DNA of 64,000 bases from Opitutaceae bacterium (GCA_003164715.1 PLTZ01000019.1:84419-148418), one strand, 5' to 3'. Counted from the stretch's first letter, positions 1 through 8,931 are shown. Notes: generated by a model not told the origin, from the letters alone. Translations and numbers: made by a program.

Positions 1-2
1 TG

Positions 3-308
3 GCGCGCATCACGCAGGACATCCCCCCCTTCGTGATGGCGGCGGAGCGCGACGAGGTCGCGGGCCTGAACCTCGTCGGCCTGCGGCGCCGGGGTGTTGC
101 GCGCGAGGCGATCAAGGAGATCAAGGAGGCCTTCCGCCTCGTGTATTTCAGCAAGGGGAACATCCGGGACGTCGCGAGGCAGGCGGTCGCGTCCGGGCGC
201 TTCAGGTCCGCCGAGGCGACCCGCTTCCTCGAGTTCATCACGAAGGGCACCCGCGGTATCGCGCGCGCCAGGATCGCCGAGACCGCCGCCGAAGGGGGCG
301 GGGAGTGA
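3..308 (+). CDS. lpxA: UDP-N-acetylglucosamine acyltransferase LpxA, C-terminal part
   Basis: The gene begins before the window; 101 C-terminal residues are visible. LpxA transfers a 3-hydroxyacyl chain from acyl-ACP to UDP-GlcNAc in the cytoplasm, the first step of lipid A synthesis. The visible part starts at the end of the left-handed beta helix (ITQDIPPFVMA) and contains the conserved GLNLVGLRRRG segment, which leads into the C-terminal helical domain (AIKEIKEAFRLVYFS, then FLEFITKGTRGI). Its stop overlaps the GTG start of pdxA by four bases, so the two are translationally coupled. Identity is firm, but the start and active-site His lie outside the window. Confidence 0.9.
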   Translation, partial: ARITQDIPPFVMAAERDEVAGLNLVGLRRRGVAREAIKEIKEAFRLVYFSKGNIRDVARQAVASGRFRSAEATRFLEFITKGTRGIARARIAETAAEGGGE

Positions 309-1246
309 GCCGGCGAGAGCCCTTGAAGGAAGGGATCGTCATCACCTGCGGGGACCCGTCCGGGATAGGCCCCGAGATCGTCTCGGCATGGCTTGCGGCG
401 AATCCCGCCGAGGCGAAGGCGGTCGCGGTCGTCGGGCCGGCCCGCTGGCTTGCGACGCTCCCTAAAGGGCCGCAGACGATCGCCGTCGGGATGGAGGACT
501 ACGCGGCCGAACTGGGAAGGCCGACCGGCGAGGGGTCGCTGGTGGCCTGGGCGGCGCTCGAGCGCGCCGCCGCGCTCTGCCGGTCCGGGGAGTTTGCCGG
601 GGTCGTGACGGCGCCCGTCAGCAAGGAGCGGATGGCCGCGATCGGCTGGGGGTTCCCCGGGCACACCGAGTTCTTCGCCGCCCGATGGGGCGGGGAGCCG
701 ACGATGGCGTTCTGCGGCGGAAGGCTCCGGGTAGCGCTCGTGACGTGGCACATCCCGCTTCGCGAGGTGCCGGCGGCGCTCACGGCCGCGAGCCTCGGGC
801 GGGCAGTCGCCGCCGCCGACGAGCTCGCCCGCGCGGAGGGCGTGGCGGCGCCGCGGATCGGGGTCTGCGGGCTCAACCCCCACGCGGGCGAGGGCGGCCT
901 CATCGGCACCGAGGAGCGCGACACGATCGATCCGATCCTGGACGCGCTGCGCCCCGCGCACCCCGGCCTCTCACGCTGCCAGCCTGCGGACACCCTCTTC
1001 GGCCGGCAGCTGCGGGGCGAGTTCGACGTGTGCGTCGCCCTCTACCACGACCAGGGCCTGGCGCCGCTCAAGGCCGTCGACTTCGAGGAAGCGGTGAACG
1101 TGACCCTCGGCCTGGGGCACGTGCGGACGAGCCCCGACCACGGCACGGCGTTCGGGATCGCGGGCCGGGGCGTCGCCAGTCCCCGCAGCTTCTCGAACGC
1201 CGTCGCGGTCGCCCGGCGCTTGATTCGGGCCCGGGTTGGGCGATAG
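305..1246 (+). CDS. pdxA: 4-hydroxythreonine-4-phosphate dehydrogenase PdxA
   Basis: PdxA oxidises 4-phosphohydroxy-L-threonine with NAD in the DXP-dependent pyridoxal phosphate pathway. The 313-residue product is close to the usual 320-330. It shows the N-terminal GDPSGIGPEI, TAPVSKERM followed by FPGHTEF, GLNPHAGEGG, PADTLF and the C-terminal ALYHDQGLAPLK and TSPDHGTAFGIAG, which carry the metal and substrate residues. The start is GTG, overlapping the lpxA stop (GTGA). An IscA-like gene follows after 10 bases, so the three genes look like one operon. Confidence 0.95.
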   Translation: MSRREPLKEGIVITCGDPSGIGPEIVSAWLAANPAEAKAVAVVGPARWLATLPKGPQTIAVGMEDYAAELGRPTGEGSLVAWAALERAAALCRSGEFAGVVTAPVSKERMAAIGWGFPGHTEFFAARWGGEPTMAFCGGRLRVALVTWHIPLREVPAALTAASLGRAVAAADELARAEGVAAPRIGVCGLNPHAGEGGLIGTEERDTIDPILDALRPAHPGLSRCQPADTLFGRQLRGEFDVCVALYHDQGLAPLKAVDFEEAVNVTLGLGHVRTSPDHGTAFGIAGRGVASPRSFSNAVAVARRLIRARVGR

Positions 1247-1256
1247 TGCCGCACCG

Positions 1257-1643
1257 ATGCCCGAAACAACCGCCCTGACGCCTCCCCCAAGCCCGCCCGC
1301 GCCCCGTGAGGGTGGGGAGGGCCTGGTGCGCCTCACGCAGGCCGCGGGCAACAAGGTGCGCGCGCTGATCGCGCGCGATAACCAGGGCGAATTTCTGAGG
1401 GTCGCCATCACCGGGGGCGGGTGCAACGGCTTGAGCTACAAGCTGAAGTTCGCCTCGGAGCCCAAACGGGGCGACATCCTGGTCAGGTCGGCCGGGGTCC
1501 CGGTGATCGTTGACCCGAGGACCGCCCTCTACCTGAAGGGCACGGTGCTCGATTACTCCACCCAGCTGATCGCGGGCGGATTCAAGTTCAGCAACCCGAA
1601 CGCGAAGGCGAGCTGCTCCTGCGGCGAAAGCTTCAGCGTTTAG
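1257..1643 (+). CDS. HesB/IscA-family iron-sulfur carrier protein
   Basis: This is an A-type Fe-S carrier that passes clusters to apo-enzymes in the cytoplasm. The family fold runs from about residue 23 to the end. The three ligand cysteines are visible: one in GGGCNGLSY and a pair in the C-terminal SCSCGE. An N-terminal Pro-rich extension of about 20 residues is atypical. I chose ATG 1257; an in-frame TTG at 1236 overlaps the end of pdxA and would add seven residues. ErpA, IscA and SufA cannot be told apart from this sequence, so no symbol is given. Confidence 0.88.
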   Translation: MPETTALTPPPSPPAPREGGEGLVRLTQAAGNKVRALIARDNQGEFLRVAITGGGCNGLSYKLKFASEPKRGDILVRSAGVPVIVDPRTALYLKGTVLDYSTQLIAGGFKFSNPNAKASCSCGESFSV

Positions 1644-1710
1644 GTGTTGTGTTCGAGTCGGTTTCAGACGAGCGTCCCCGGACTCTACACACCCAGCAGC
1701 GTAATCATTG

Positions 1711-2376
1711 ATGGCCATACCGACTCCCTCGGCCGCCCCAGGCGGCAATCGTCCGAACGGACAATATCAGCGCCGCAACAACGATCCGTTCGCGAGCATA
1801 CGCCGCAACCACCGTATAAAGGTCCCGCAGGTGCGGGTGATTTCGCCGGAGGGCAAGCAGCTCGGCATCCTCGACACGCCGAAGGCCGTCAACCTCGCGC
1901 TCGAGGTGGGGCTCGACCTGGTCGAGGTGGCGCCGAACGCGACGCCCGTCCCCGTCTGCCGGATCATGGACTTTGGCAAGTACGTCTACGAGGAGTCGAA
2001 GAAGCACTCCCATGCGAAGTCGACCGCGAGCAAGATCAAGGAGATCGAGTTCACGGCGCGCATCGCGCCGAATGACTTCAACACGAAGCTGCGCCACGCC
2101 GAGGAGTTTCTCGACCACGGCAACAAGGTGAAGCTGCGGCTCAAGTTCCGCGGCCGCGAGATGGCCCACACGGAGCTCGGCTTCGAGGTGATGAAGAGGG
2201 CGGTCGCCGAGCTCGCGGGCATGGGCCATCCGGACGCCGACCCGAAGCTGATCGGGCGCAACATCCACGTCATGCTCACGCCCCTGCCGGCGAACAAGCG
2301 CAAGGCGCGGTTCCACGTCAAGGGCGCCGAGGGCGAGGACGAGACGCCGCCTTCGGCCTCGCGGGCGGAGGCCTGA
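1711..2376 (+). CDS. infC: Translation initiation factor IF-3
   Basis: IF-3 binds the 30S subunit, keeps it apart from 50S and checks the start codon and initiator tRNA. The 221-residue protein has the N-domain (VRVISPEGKQLGI, then VEVAPNATPVPVCRIMDFGKY) and the C-domain with KEIEF, LRLKFRGREMAH and a basic end. A Pro/Asn-rich N-terminal extension of about 35 residues precedes the core. ATG 1711 is chosen over the adjacent in-frame TTG 1708; the frame is closed by a stop just upstream, so no other start is possible. rpmI and rplT, the usual partners, do not follow. Confidence 0.95.
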   Translation: MAIPTPSAAPGGNRPNGQYQRRNNDPFASIRRNHRIKVPQVRVISPEGKQLGILDTPKAVNLALEVGLDLVEVAPNATPVPVCRIMDFGKYVYEESKKHSHAKSTASKIKEIEFTARIAPNDFNTKLRHAEEFLDHGNKVKLRLKFRGREMAHTELGFEVMKRAVAELAGMGHPDADPKLIGRNIHVMLTPLPANKRKARFHVKGAEGEDETPPSASRAEA

Positions 2377-2389
2377 GCCCGGCGCGGCC

Positions 2390-3493
2390 ATGCGCCCGGC
2401 GGCACTCATCCTTCTCCTCCTTCCGGCGATCCTCTCGGCCTCCGAGGCTGCGGAGCTCACGTCGGTCCGCAACAAGGGGATCGACTACGTGGCCCTCGAC
2501 GAAGGCGCGGCCCGCCTCGGGCTCCGGCTCGAGCGCTCGATCCCGCCCTCGACCGTCATGCTCAAGAACGGCGCGCAGCCGGTGGCCCGCCTGGCCGACC
2601 GCAGCCGCGAGACCGACATCCTGGGCCTGCGGGTCTTCTTCGGAGACCCCGTGATCGAGCGCGGCGGCCGGTTCTACGTGAGCCGCACCGACTTCACCCT
2701 GCGCCTGGTCCCGCGCCTTCGGCCCGAGCGCTGCGGGACGCCGCCGCGGCCGCCGCGGGTGATCGCGATAGACCCCGGTCACGGCGGCCTCGACAACGGG
2801 ACCGAGAACCCGAAGCTCGGCACGGTCGAGAAGACGTACACACTCGACGTGTCGCTGCGGCTCAAGCAGCTCCTGGAGCAGGCCGGCTACACGGTCGTCA
2901 TGACCCGCCAGTCGGATGCCACGGTCGAGAAGCAGTTCCGCTCCGAGATCGCGAACCAGGCGGGCGCCGACCTCATGGTGAGCGTTCACTTCAACTCGCT
3001 GTACCCGAATACCAGGACCACCGGGGTGGAGCTCATGCTCTTCCCCCCTAAGTCGCAGCGCTCCGCGGACTCGTGGAGCCCCGGGAAGAAGGACGACCAC
3101 CAGGACACCGGCGAGCCGATCAACGCGTTTGACGCCTGGAACACGGTCCTCGCGGGGTCGCTGCACCGCCGGCTCCTCGACGCGATGCGCGACGGCGACC
3201 GGGGCGAGAAGTTCGAGCACCTCGGGGCGCTGCGGGGCCTCAGGTGCCCGGGCGTGCTCGTGGAGCCCGCCTTCCTCTCGAGCGACGCCGAGGGCGCGCG
3301 CCTCGCGACCCCCGCCTATCGCGACCAGATAGCGGCGGCCATTCTCGCGGGGATCCAGGACTACGCCGGGATCCTGCGGCGCTTAAGTCCCGCGCAGGTG
3401 CAGCCCGCGCCCTCGGGGCCGCCTGCGCAGGCGTCCGCCCCGGCGCCAGTCCCGGCCGCGAGGTCCCAGCCGACGCGGCCCGCCGGCCCGTGA
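2390..3493 (+). CDS. N-acetylmuramoyl-L-alanine amidase (Amidase_3 family), exported
   Basis: This is a periplasmic zinc amidase that cleaves the lactyl-amide bond between MurNAc and the stem peptide, usually for daughter-cell separation. The 367 residues begin with a signal peptide (MRPAALILLLLPAILSASEA), then about 90 residues of an AMIN-like or linker region. The Amidase_3 domain follows from about residue 122: IAIDPGHGG (zinc His), a Glu in VEKTYTLD, MVSVHFNS (zinc His) and the catalytic Glu in VLVEPAFLS. A Pro/Ala-rich tail of about 40 residues ends the protein. The next gene starts at GTG 3490, overlapping this stop (GTGA). Confidence 0.9.
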   Translation: MRPAALILLLLPAILSASEAAELTSVRNKGIDYVALDEGAARLGLRLERSIPPSTVMLKNGAQPVARLADRSRETDILGLRVFFGDPVIERGGRFYVSRTDFTLRLVPRLRPERCGTPPRPPRVIAIDPGHGGLDNGTENPKLGTVEKTYTLDVSLRLKQLLEQAGYTVVMTRQSDATVEKQFRSEIANQAGADLMVSVHFNSLYPNTRTTGVELMLFPPKSQRSADSWSPGKKDDHQDTGEPINAFDAWNTVLAGSLHRRLLDAMRDGDRGEKFEHLGALRGLRCPGVLVEPAFLSSDAEGARLATPAYRDQIAAAILAGIQDYAGILRRLSPAQVQPAPSGPPAQASAPAPVPAARSQPTRPAGP

Positions 3494-4608
3494 CGGGGGC
3501 GAGGAAGGTCTCCCCCGAGGACGCCCGCCGTTTCCTGAGGCGGGTGCACCACTTCGACGCCAGGCTGCCCGACGTCGCGGCCGCGCTGGCCTACCACGGC
3601 TACATCCAGATCGACCCCATCAACGTGTGCGGGCGGATGCACGACCACATCCTTCGCAACCGGGTCGAGGGCTACGCGGAGGGGGGGCTCATGCGCCACC
3701 TCCACGGCCCGGGTCCGGCCCGATGGCTGGAGCCGGGGCAGCGCTCCGCGTTCGAGCACCATCTTCCCTCGACCCGCATCCTCGCCGCGTTCCCCCTGGA
3801 CGCCTGGCCCCACCTGCAGTCCGCCATGCGCGCCCGAGCGAGACTGCCGGGGGCGTGGTCGGGCCAGCTGACGCCGCGCGAAAGGGAGCTTGCGGCGCGC
3901 ATGATGGAGCGGTTCGCCGCGAGCGGCGCGCTGGGGTCGGAGTCCTTTGAGGACGACCGCAGGGGCACGAGGGTCTGGGGCGCCGCAACGCTCGCCAAGG
4001 CGACGCTGCAGAAGCTCTTCTTCCACGGGCGCCTGCTGATCGTCGGCCGGCAGAACAACCGAAGGCTCTACGACCTTCCCGAGCGGGTGCTTCCCGGCAG
4101 CGTGCTGGCGGCGCCCGAGCCCGGAGCCAGGGAGACGCAGCGGTGGCTCGCGGTGACGCGCCTTCGCCAGCACCGCCTGGTGGCGCTCAGGCGGGGCGAG
4201 GCCGCGCTCGTGGGGGACCTGGCCCAGCCGATCGAAGTGGAGGGATGCCCGGCGCTCTTCTGCCTTAAGTCAGACCTCCATTGGCTCGACGAGCCGCAGG
4301 GCGACGGCGCGGCGGCGGCCCCGCTGCTGCTGGCCCCGCTTGATCCGGTCATCTACGACCGGCGGGTGGTTCGCCACTTATGGAAGTTCAACTACACGTG
4401 GGAGGCCTATGTGCCGCCGGCCAAGCGGAAGCGGGGCCACTACGCGCTCCCCGTGCTCTCTGGCACGGAGCTCGTGGGCCACGTCGACCTGAAGGCGGAC
4501 CGGGAGCGCCGCCGGCTCGCCGTGGTCTCGCGCGGCGTTCGGCGCGGGCACGCCGCCGCGCCCGCGGTCAGGGAGCTGGCCCGGTTTCTGGGCCTTGGGC
4601 CGGCGTAG
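3490..4608 (+). CDS. YcaQ/AlkX-like winged-helix DNA glycosylase
   Basis: This 372-residue protein belongs to the HTH_42 family of YcaQ (AlkX) and AlkZ, which unhook interstrand crosslinks or excise bulky N7-alkylated purines. In the N-terminal winged-helix region the sequence YIQIDPINV carries the Q-x-D catalytic motif of the YcaQ branch, rather than the Q-x-Q of AlkZ. PLDPVIYDRR near residue 285, the following FNYTWEAYVP segment and PVLSGTELVGHVDLK are typical of the family's C-terminal part. The GTG start overlaps the amidase stop, suggesting coupling. The substrate is inferred from the family. Confidence 0.82.
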   Translation: MTGARKVSPEDARRFLRRVHHFDARLPDVAAALAYHGYIQIDPINVCGRMHDHILRNRVEGYAEGGLMRHLHGPGPARWLEPGQRSAFEHHLPSTRILAAFPLDAWPHLQSAMRARARLPGAWSGQLTPRERELAARMMERFAASGALGSESFEDDRRGTRVWGAATLAKATLQKLFFHGRLLIVGRQNNRRLYDLPERVLPGSVLAAPEPGARETQRWLAVTRLRQHRLVALRRGEAALVGDLAQPIEVEGCPALFCLKSDLHWLDEPQGDGAAAAPLLLAPLDPVIYDRRVVRHLWKFNYTWEAYVPPAKRKRGHYALPVLSGTELVGHVDLKADRERRRLAVVSRGVRRGHAAAPAVRELARFLGLGPA

Positions 4609-4609
4609 C

Positions 4610-5281
4610 CTACGACGCCGCGGCCGCGACCTGGCCCGCGGCCCGGGCCGGCTCGAACCACTGGGAGGGTTCGCTGCCGCGGGCGAACTCCGGGCACTCC
4701 TCCTCCAGCAGCATGCGCAGGCGCTCGCGGGCCCTGGCGATGCGGCTCTTCACGGTGCCTACGTTGATGCCGAGCTCCCCGGCGATCTCCTCGTAGGACT
4801 GGTCGAGGACGCTGCGCATGGTCAGGATCCGCCGGTACGACGACTCGAGCCTCTCCATGCACGTCTCGACCGCGTCCGCGAATTCGCCGCGGGAGGCCTC
4901 CTGCGAGGGGTCGGGATCCGCCGCGGACAGCAGTTCGGAGAAGGTCGAGTCGCCGGACTCGCCGATCTTCGCGTCAAGCGACAGGGTCGAGTGCCGGCGG
5001 CGCCTGAAGAAGTACCAGTAGCGGTTCCTCGCCAGGTTGACCGCGATCCGGTGCAGCCAGGTCGCGACGGACGCGTCCCCGCGAAACGCCGAAAGGCCCC
5101 GATGGGCCCGGATGAACGTGTCCTGGGTGATCTCCTCGGCGTCGGCGCGGTTCCTCAGGAGGGCCATCGCGGCCGCGAAGATCCGGGCCTTGTGGCGGCA
5201 CATGATTTCGACGAACGCGGACTCATCCCCGCCGTTGAACCGCTGAACGAGACTGGCATCCTCGAGTGCTTCGGCATTCAT
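4610..5281 (-). CDS. ECF-type RNA polymerase sigma factor
   Basis: This 223-residue group 4 sigma factor contains only the two ECF regions. Region 2 is at about residues 20-90, with the acidic helix NRADAEEITQDTFIRAH and FRGDASVATWLHRIAVN. Region 4 is at about 140-195, with LDQSYEEIAGELGINVGTVKSRIARARERL as the -35 recognition helix-turn-helix. A tail of about 30 residues, rich in Ala and Pro, follows. No anti-sigma gene lies next to it. It is transcribed away from the large TonB-type receptor gene at 5620, and the pair shares a 338-base intergenic region. Its stop is one base from that of the YcaQ-like gene (convergent). Confidence 0.92.
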   Translation of the reverse strand: MNAEALEDASLVQRFNGGDESAFVEIMCRHKARIFAAAMALLRNRADAEEITQDTFIRAHRGLSAFRGDASVATWLHRIAVNLARNRYWYFFRRRRHSTLSLDAKIGESGDSTFSELLSAADPDPSQEASRGEFADAVETCMERLESSYRRILTMRSVLDQSYEEIAGELGINVGTVKSRIARARERLRMLLEEECPEFARGSEPSQWFEPARAAGQVAAAAS

Positions 5282-5566
5282 GCTTGCCCAATCCTGTACC
5301 TATCCCCGTGCCAGAAGCTCGAAGGGAGCCGTAAGCGATTTCTCGGCTGCGTCTTATGCTTCTAATGCCAGAAAACCTCCGCATGACGGCCGCAAATGTC
5401 GTGCGTAATGCATCTGCATCATGCCGCCGGGCCCGCAAATGGCACGAAGTAGGCTTGGGAACGGCGGCCATCGGTTACAAGATTGCGTCTTTCAAAATCA
5501 TTCGGCTTCGATGCTTGACTGACGCCCCAAACGCAGTTGTGCCTATGGGCAAGTGTAAGCAACTAC

Positions 5567-5587
5567 AGCCTCCTCACCTGGGGGGCT
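5567..5587 (+). promoter_or_regulatory. Leader hairpin upstream of the receptor gene
   Basis: A 7-bp stem (5567-5573 with 5581-5587, one G-T pair) encloses a 7-base loop, about 32 bases before the receptor ATG, and is followed by TTA. It could attenuate or stabilise the transcript. The rest of the 338-base gap between the sigma gene and the receptor shows no convincing promoter, riboswitch or small gene. Confidence 0.25.
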
Positions 5588-5619
5588 TTAATTCGGAAGA
5601 GTTAATCCAAGTAACACCT

Positions 5620-8600
5620 ATGAAATCGACGTTCCCATCTCTGAGATGGACCTTTGCCGGGGCCGTGGCCTTGGCCTTCGCAGCAACAACGAGCATGTTC
5701 GCCCAGGGCGTGACGACCTCCGGGATCTCCGGCTTCGTGACGAACAAGACCGGCCAGCCCGTCACCGGGGCGACCGTGACGGCCGTCCTCGACGCGACCG
5801 GCGCCCGCTATACGGCGACCGTCCGCCCGACCGGCCAGTACTCGCTCTCCGGCCTTACGAGCGGAGGCCCGTACACGGTCACCGCGACGGCCACGGGACT
5901 GCCCGCTGCCGAGAAGAAGGACGTCTATCTGAACCTTGGCGAAACGGCCGCGATTGATCTTGAGGTATCGACGGAGATCGTCCGCCTGGAGGCCGTCAAC
6001 GTGAGCGAGAGCGCCGCCAACACGACGTTTGACATGGGCTCGATGGGCACGGGCTCGAGCTTCAACACCAAGCAGATCCTCGAGGTCAGCTCGATCCGCC
6101 GCGACCTCCAGGACTTCGAGAGCCTGGATCCGCGCGCCGTCGCGCAGCAGGTCTCGCCCTCGGACCCCGCCTACACCTTCAGCGTCGCGGGCCAGAATCC
6201 CCGCGAGAACGCGATCCTGGTGGACGGCGTCTCGGCCGCCGACAACTTCGGCCTCAACTCGAACGGCTATGCCGGCCTGCGCAACCCGGTCCCGCTCGAG
6301 TGGATCGCGTCCGCGACGCTTGCCATCAACCCGTTTGACGTGGTCTACAGCGGGTTCCTGGGCGCGCTGACCGACGTCTCGCTCAAGTCCGGCACGAACG
6401 AGTTCCACGGGAGCTATTACTCGATCTACACGGGCACAAGGATGCGGGGCCCGGACCCGGTGGTGGGCGTGCTGGGTGCCCACGAGTCGACGCAGCAGCA
6501 CACGAACGGCGCCACGCTCGGCGGCCCCCTGTGGAAGGACAAGGTCTTCTTCTTCCTTGGCTATGACGCGTTCCGCCAGATTGCGGCGGCCCCGGCCCAG
6601 ATCTTCAATCCCCTCGGGTCCGCGCAGGGGCAGACCGACGTCAACGAGGTCGTTGCGGCCCTCAAGGGCGGCTACACGATCGGCGGCAAGACCTACACGT
6701 ACGACCCGGGCGCGCTAAACGCGATCAGCCACACTTGGGAGCAGAACTTCGTGGGCAAGATCGACTGGAACATCTCCGACTACCAGAAGTTCACGTTCAC
6801 CTTCCGGCACACGATCGGCGACGCGCCCGTGTTCTACAACTACACGGCGAACACCGAGACCTCGTTCGAGACGTCCTGGTACAACTCGAACCGCAGCGAC
6901 CAGTCGTACACGGCCCAGCTGAACAGCGACTGGAGCCAGATCCTACCGAACTTCCACACGGAGATCGAGGGGACCTACAAGCGCTACAACGGCACGGCGA
7001 GCCTGAACGGCCCGAAGCTTCCGGCGCTCACGATCCTGAACTTCCCGGGCTACCAGCAGAACATCAATTCGCTCGTGACGAACGGTGTATTGTTCACCGG
7101 CACCTACTGGGCCTACCAGGACAACAACATCTACACCTGGGAGCAGGAAGAGCACGCGTACGCCGACTACTCGATCGGAAACCACACGTTCAAGTTCGGC
7201 GCGCAGTTCGACCGCACGGGCTACACGGACACCTTCATCCCGAACGCGATCGGCAGCTACACGTTCTCGGACGTGACGAACTTCCTCGCGGGCAAGGCGT
7301 ACGCGTCAACGGTTGAGGTCCCTGCGACCGGCTTCACGCTGGCCTCCGACGTCTCGCACTACTACCTGCTCAACATCTCGCCCCTCATCCAGGACACCTG
7401 GAAGCCGAATTCGCACCTGACCGTGGTCGGCGGACTGCGCATGGACTACCCCTACGAGCCGCAGGATCCGGTCTTCAGCCCGGTCTTCTACAAGGCCTAC
7501 GGGTTCTCGAACTCGACGACGATGAACGGCAACTACACGATCTCGCCGCGCGTCGGGTTCAATTACACCTTCGAGACGAAGCTCCCGACGCAGGTGCGCG
7601 GCGGCGCAGGCCTGTTCCTGGGCCAGAACCCCGTGGTCTGGGTTGAGAACTCGTTTAACAACGCCGGCCAGCTGAACTCGGTCACCAACGGCGTGGCCTC
7701 CACCGCGGCGCCCTCGATCGACTACACCGACCCGAAATTCCACTGGCCCTCCTCGTGGAAGGAGAACATCGCGGTCGACAAGACGCTTCCCTGGTTTGGT
7801 CTCATCGCGACCGCGGAGATCGATCTCACGCAGGTGAACAAGGACGTCTTCTACCAGGAGACCGACCCCTACGCTCTGCCGACCTCGGGCCCGCTCACGA
7901 TGCCCGACGGGCGCCTGCGCTTCGCGGGCAACATCACGCCATCCGGCATCGGCGCGGCCTACTACCTGCCGGGCTACACGACGACCAACTTCTACAAGAG
8001 CGTCACGAGCTCGCCGACAACGCTCTACCAGAACCACGGCACGTCGGCCGCGTACGACCTGACCAACACGAGCAAGGGCGGAAGCCAGGAGTACACGGTC
8101 GAGCTCACGCGCCCGCTGCTCGACAACTGGACGGCCAGCATCGCTTACACCTACACGCACGCGACACAGGTCGATCCGTTCACGTCCTCGGTCGCCGCCT
8201 CGGGCTTCGGCGCCCAGCCGATCATCAACCCGAACGACAACATCGCGTACAAGTCGAACTACGCCGTCCCGAACAAGTTCGTGGCGACGTTCACCCGCCA
8301 GTTCAACTTCTTCAAGCAGAAGAACTCGACGACCTCCTTCTCCGCGCAGTTCCTCACGGAGACCGGCCAGGCCTACAGCTTCGTGTTCAAGGGCAACGCG
8401 GACGGCTCGGGAATCACGGGTGAGGACCTGTTCTACGTCCCCACGGGCCCGAACGACCCGAAGGTCGAGTGGCTGAGCGCGACCGAGGAGGCGAACTTCT
8501 TCAACTACCTCGCTTCGAACCCGCAGCTCAGCAAGTGGGCGGGCAAGATCGCGCCGCGCAACAGCGCGACCGCGGGCGAGCAGGCGACGCTGAACCTCCA

Positions 8601-8871
8601 CGTCGAGCAGCAGGTCCCGCTGTACTACAGGAACACGCGGGTCGTCCTCTACGCCGACTGCTTCAACTTCGCGAACCTGCTGAGCAAGAAGTGGGGCGTC
8701 GTGGACAACTTCAACAACTCGTTCGTCACCCAGACGATCGCCGGCACCAGCTACGACACGGTCACGAACAAGTACATCTACGTGTTCAACAACGGCACCC
8801 TCGGGACGCCGACGATCTACTCGGACGAGTCGCGCTGGCAGCTGCAGGTCGGCGCGAGGCTTGAGTTCTAA
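5620..8871 (+). CDS. Oar-like TonB-dependent outer-membrane receptor with carboxypeptidase-regulatory domain
   Basis: This 1083-residue outer-membrane protein probably takes up a large substrate such as a glycan or peptide with TonB energy. ATG 5620 is chosen because it starts a clear signal peptide (MKSTFPSLRWTFAGAVALAF, cleaved near FAQG). A carboxypeptidase-regulatory-like fold follows at about residues 32-110 (ISGFVTNKTGQPVTGATVTA). A plug-like region around residues 130-265 contains NAILVDGVSAADNFGL. The rest is a long beta barrel rich in Asn, Thr and Tyr, ending VGARLEF with the terminal aromatic expected for barrel assembly. There is no STN signalling domain and no obvious TonB box, so sigma regulation of the FecA type is not supported. 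The substrate is unknown. Confidence 0.85.
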   Translation: MKSTFPSLRWTFAGAVALAFAATTSMFAQGVTTSGISGFVTNKTGQPVTGATVTAVLDATGARYTATVRPTGQYSLSGLTSGGPYTVTATATGLPAAEKKDVYLNLGETAAIDLEVSTEIVRLEAVNVSESAANTTFDMGSMGTGSSFNTKQILEVSSIRRDLQDFESLDPRAVAQQVSPSDPAYTFSVAGQNPRENAILVDGVSAADNFGLNSNGYAGLRNPVPLEWIASATLAINPFDVVYSGFLGALTDVSLKSGTNEFHGSYYSIYTGTRMRGPDPVVGVLGAHESTQQHTNGATLGGPLWKDKVFFFLGYDAFRQIAAAPAQIFNPLGSAQGQTDVNEVVAALKGGYTIGGKTYTYDPGALNAISHTWEQNFVGKIDWNISDYQKFTFTFRHTIGDAPVFYNYTANTETSFETSWYNSNRSDQSYTAQLNSDWSQILPNFHTEIEGTYKRYNGTASLNGPKLPALTILNFPGYQQNINSLVTNGVLFTGTYWAYQDNNIYTWEQEEHAYADYSIGNHTFKFGAQFDRTGYTDTFIPNAIGSYTFSDVTNFLAGKAYASTVEVPATGFTLASDVSHYYLLNISPLIQDTWKPNSHLTVVGGLRMDYPYEPQDPVFSPVFYKAYGFSNSTTMNGNYTISPRVGFNYTFETKLPTQVRGGAGLFLGQNPVVWVENSFNNAGQLNSVTNGVASTAAPSIDYTDPKFHWPSSWKENIAVDKTLPWFGLIATAEIDLTQVNKDVFYQETDPYALPTSGPLTMPDGRLRFAGNITPSGIGAAYYLPGYTTTNFYKSVTSSPTTLYQNHGTSAAYDLTNTSKGGSQEYTVELTRPLLDNWTASIAYTYTHATQVDPFTSSVAASGFGAQPIINPNDNIAYKSNYAVPNKFVATFTRQFNFFKQKNSTTSFSAQFLTETGQAYSFVFKGNADGSGITGEDLFYVPTGPNDPKVEWLSATEEANFFNYLASNPQLSKWAGKIAPRNSATAGEQATLNLHVEQQVPLYYRNTRVVLYADCFNFANLLSKKWGVVDNFNNSFVTQTIAGTSYDTVTNKYIYVFNNGTLGTPTIYSDESRWQLQVGARLEF

Positions 8872-8902
8872 GCGCCTGGGTCAATCGAACCCTCGCAATT
8901 GC

Positions 8903-8931
8903 GACGGCCGCCCCCAAAAGGGGCGGCCGTC
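8903..8931 (+). terminator. Rho-independent-like terminator after the receptor gene
   Basis: A perfect 12-bp G+C-rich stem (8903-8914 with 8920-8931) with a 5-base loop CAAAA lies 32 bases after the receptor stop. The following T content is weak (CTGCTTTCA), so termination efficiency is uncertain. Confidence 0.7.

Noticed and set aside
1706-1713. An ATT just before infC, recalling the AUU start of E. coli infC
   Set aside because: The ATT at 1707 is out of frame. In frame there are only TTG 1708 and ATG 1711, with a stop immediately upstream.
5282-5619. A riboswitch (for example cobalamin) before the TonB-type receptor
   Set aside because: No conserved B12-box or other aptamer core could be seen; only a simple hairpin near the start.
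5602-8601. Long open frames antisense to the receptor, array, nrdA and many other genes
   Set aside because: They come from G+C-rich codon bias; they are Arg/Ala/Pro-rich, lack motifs and lie opposite well-identified proteins.
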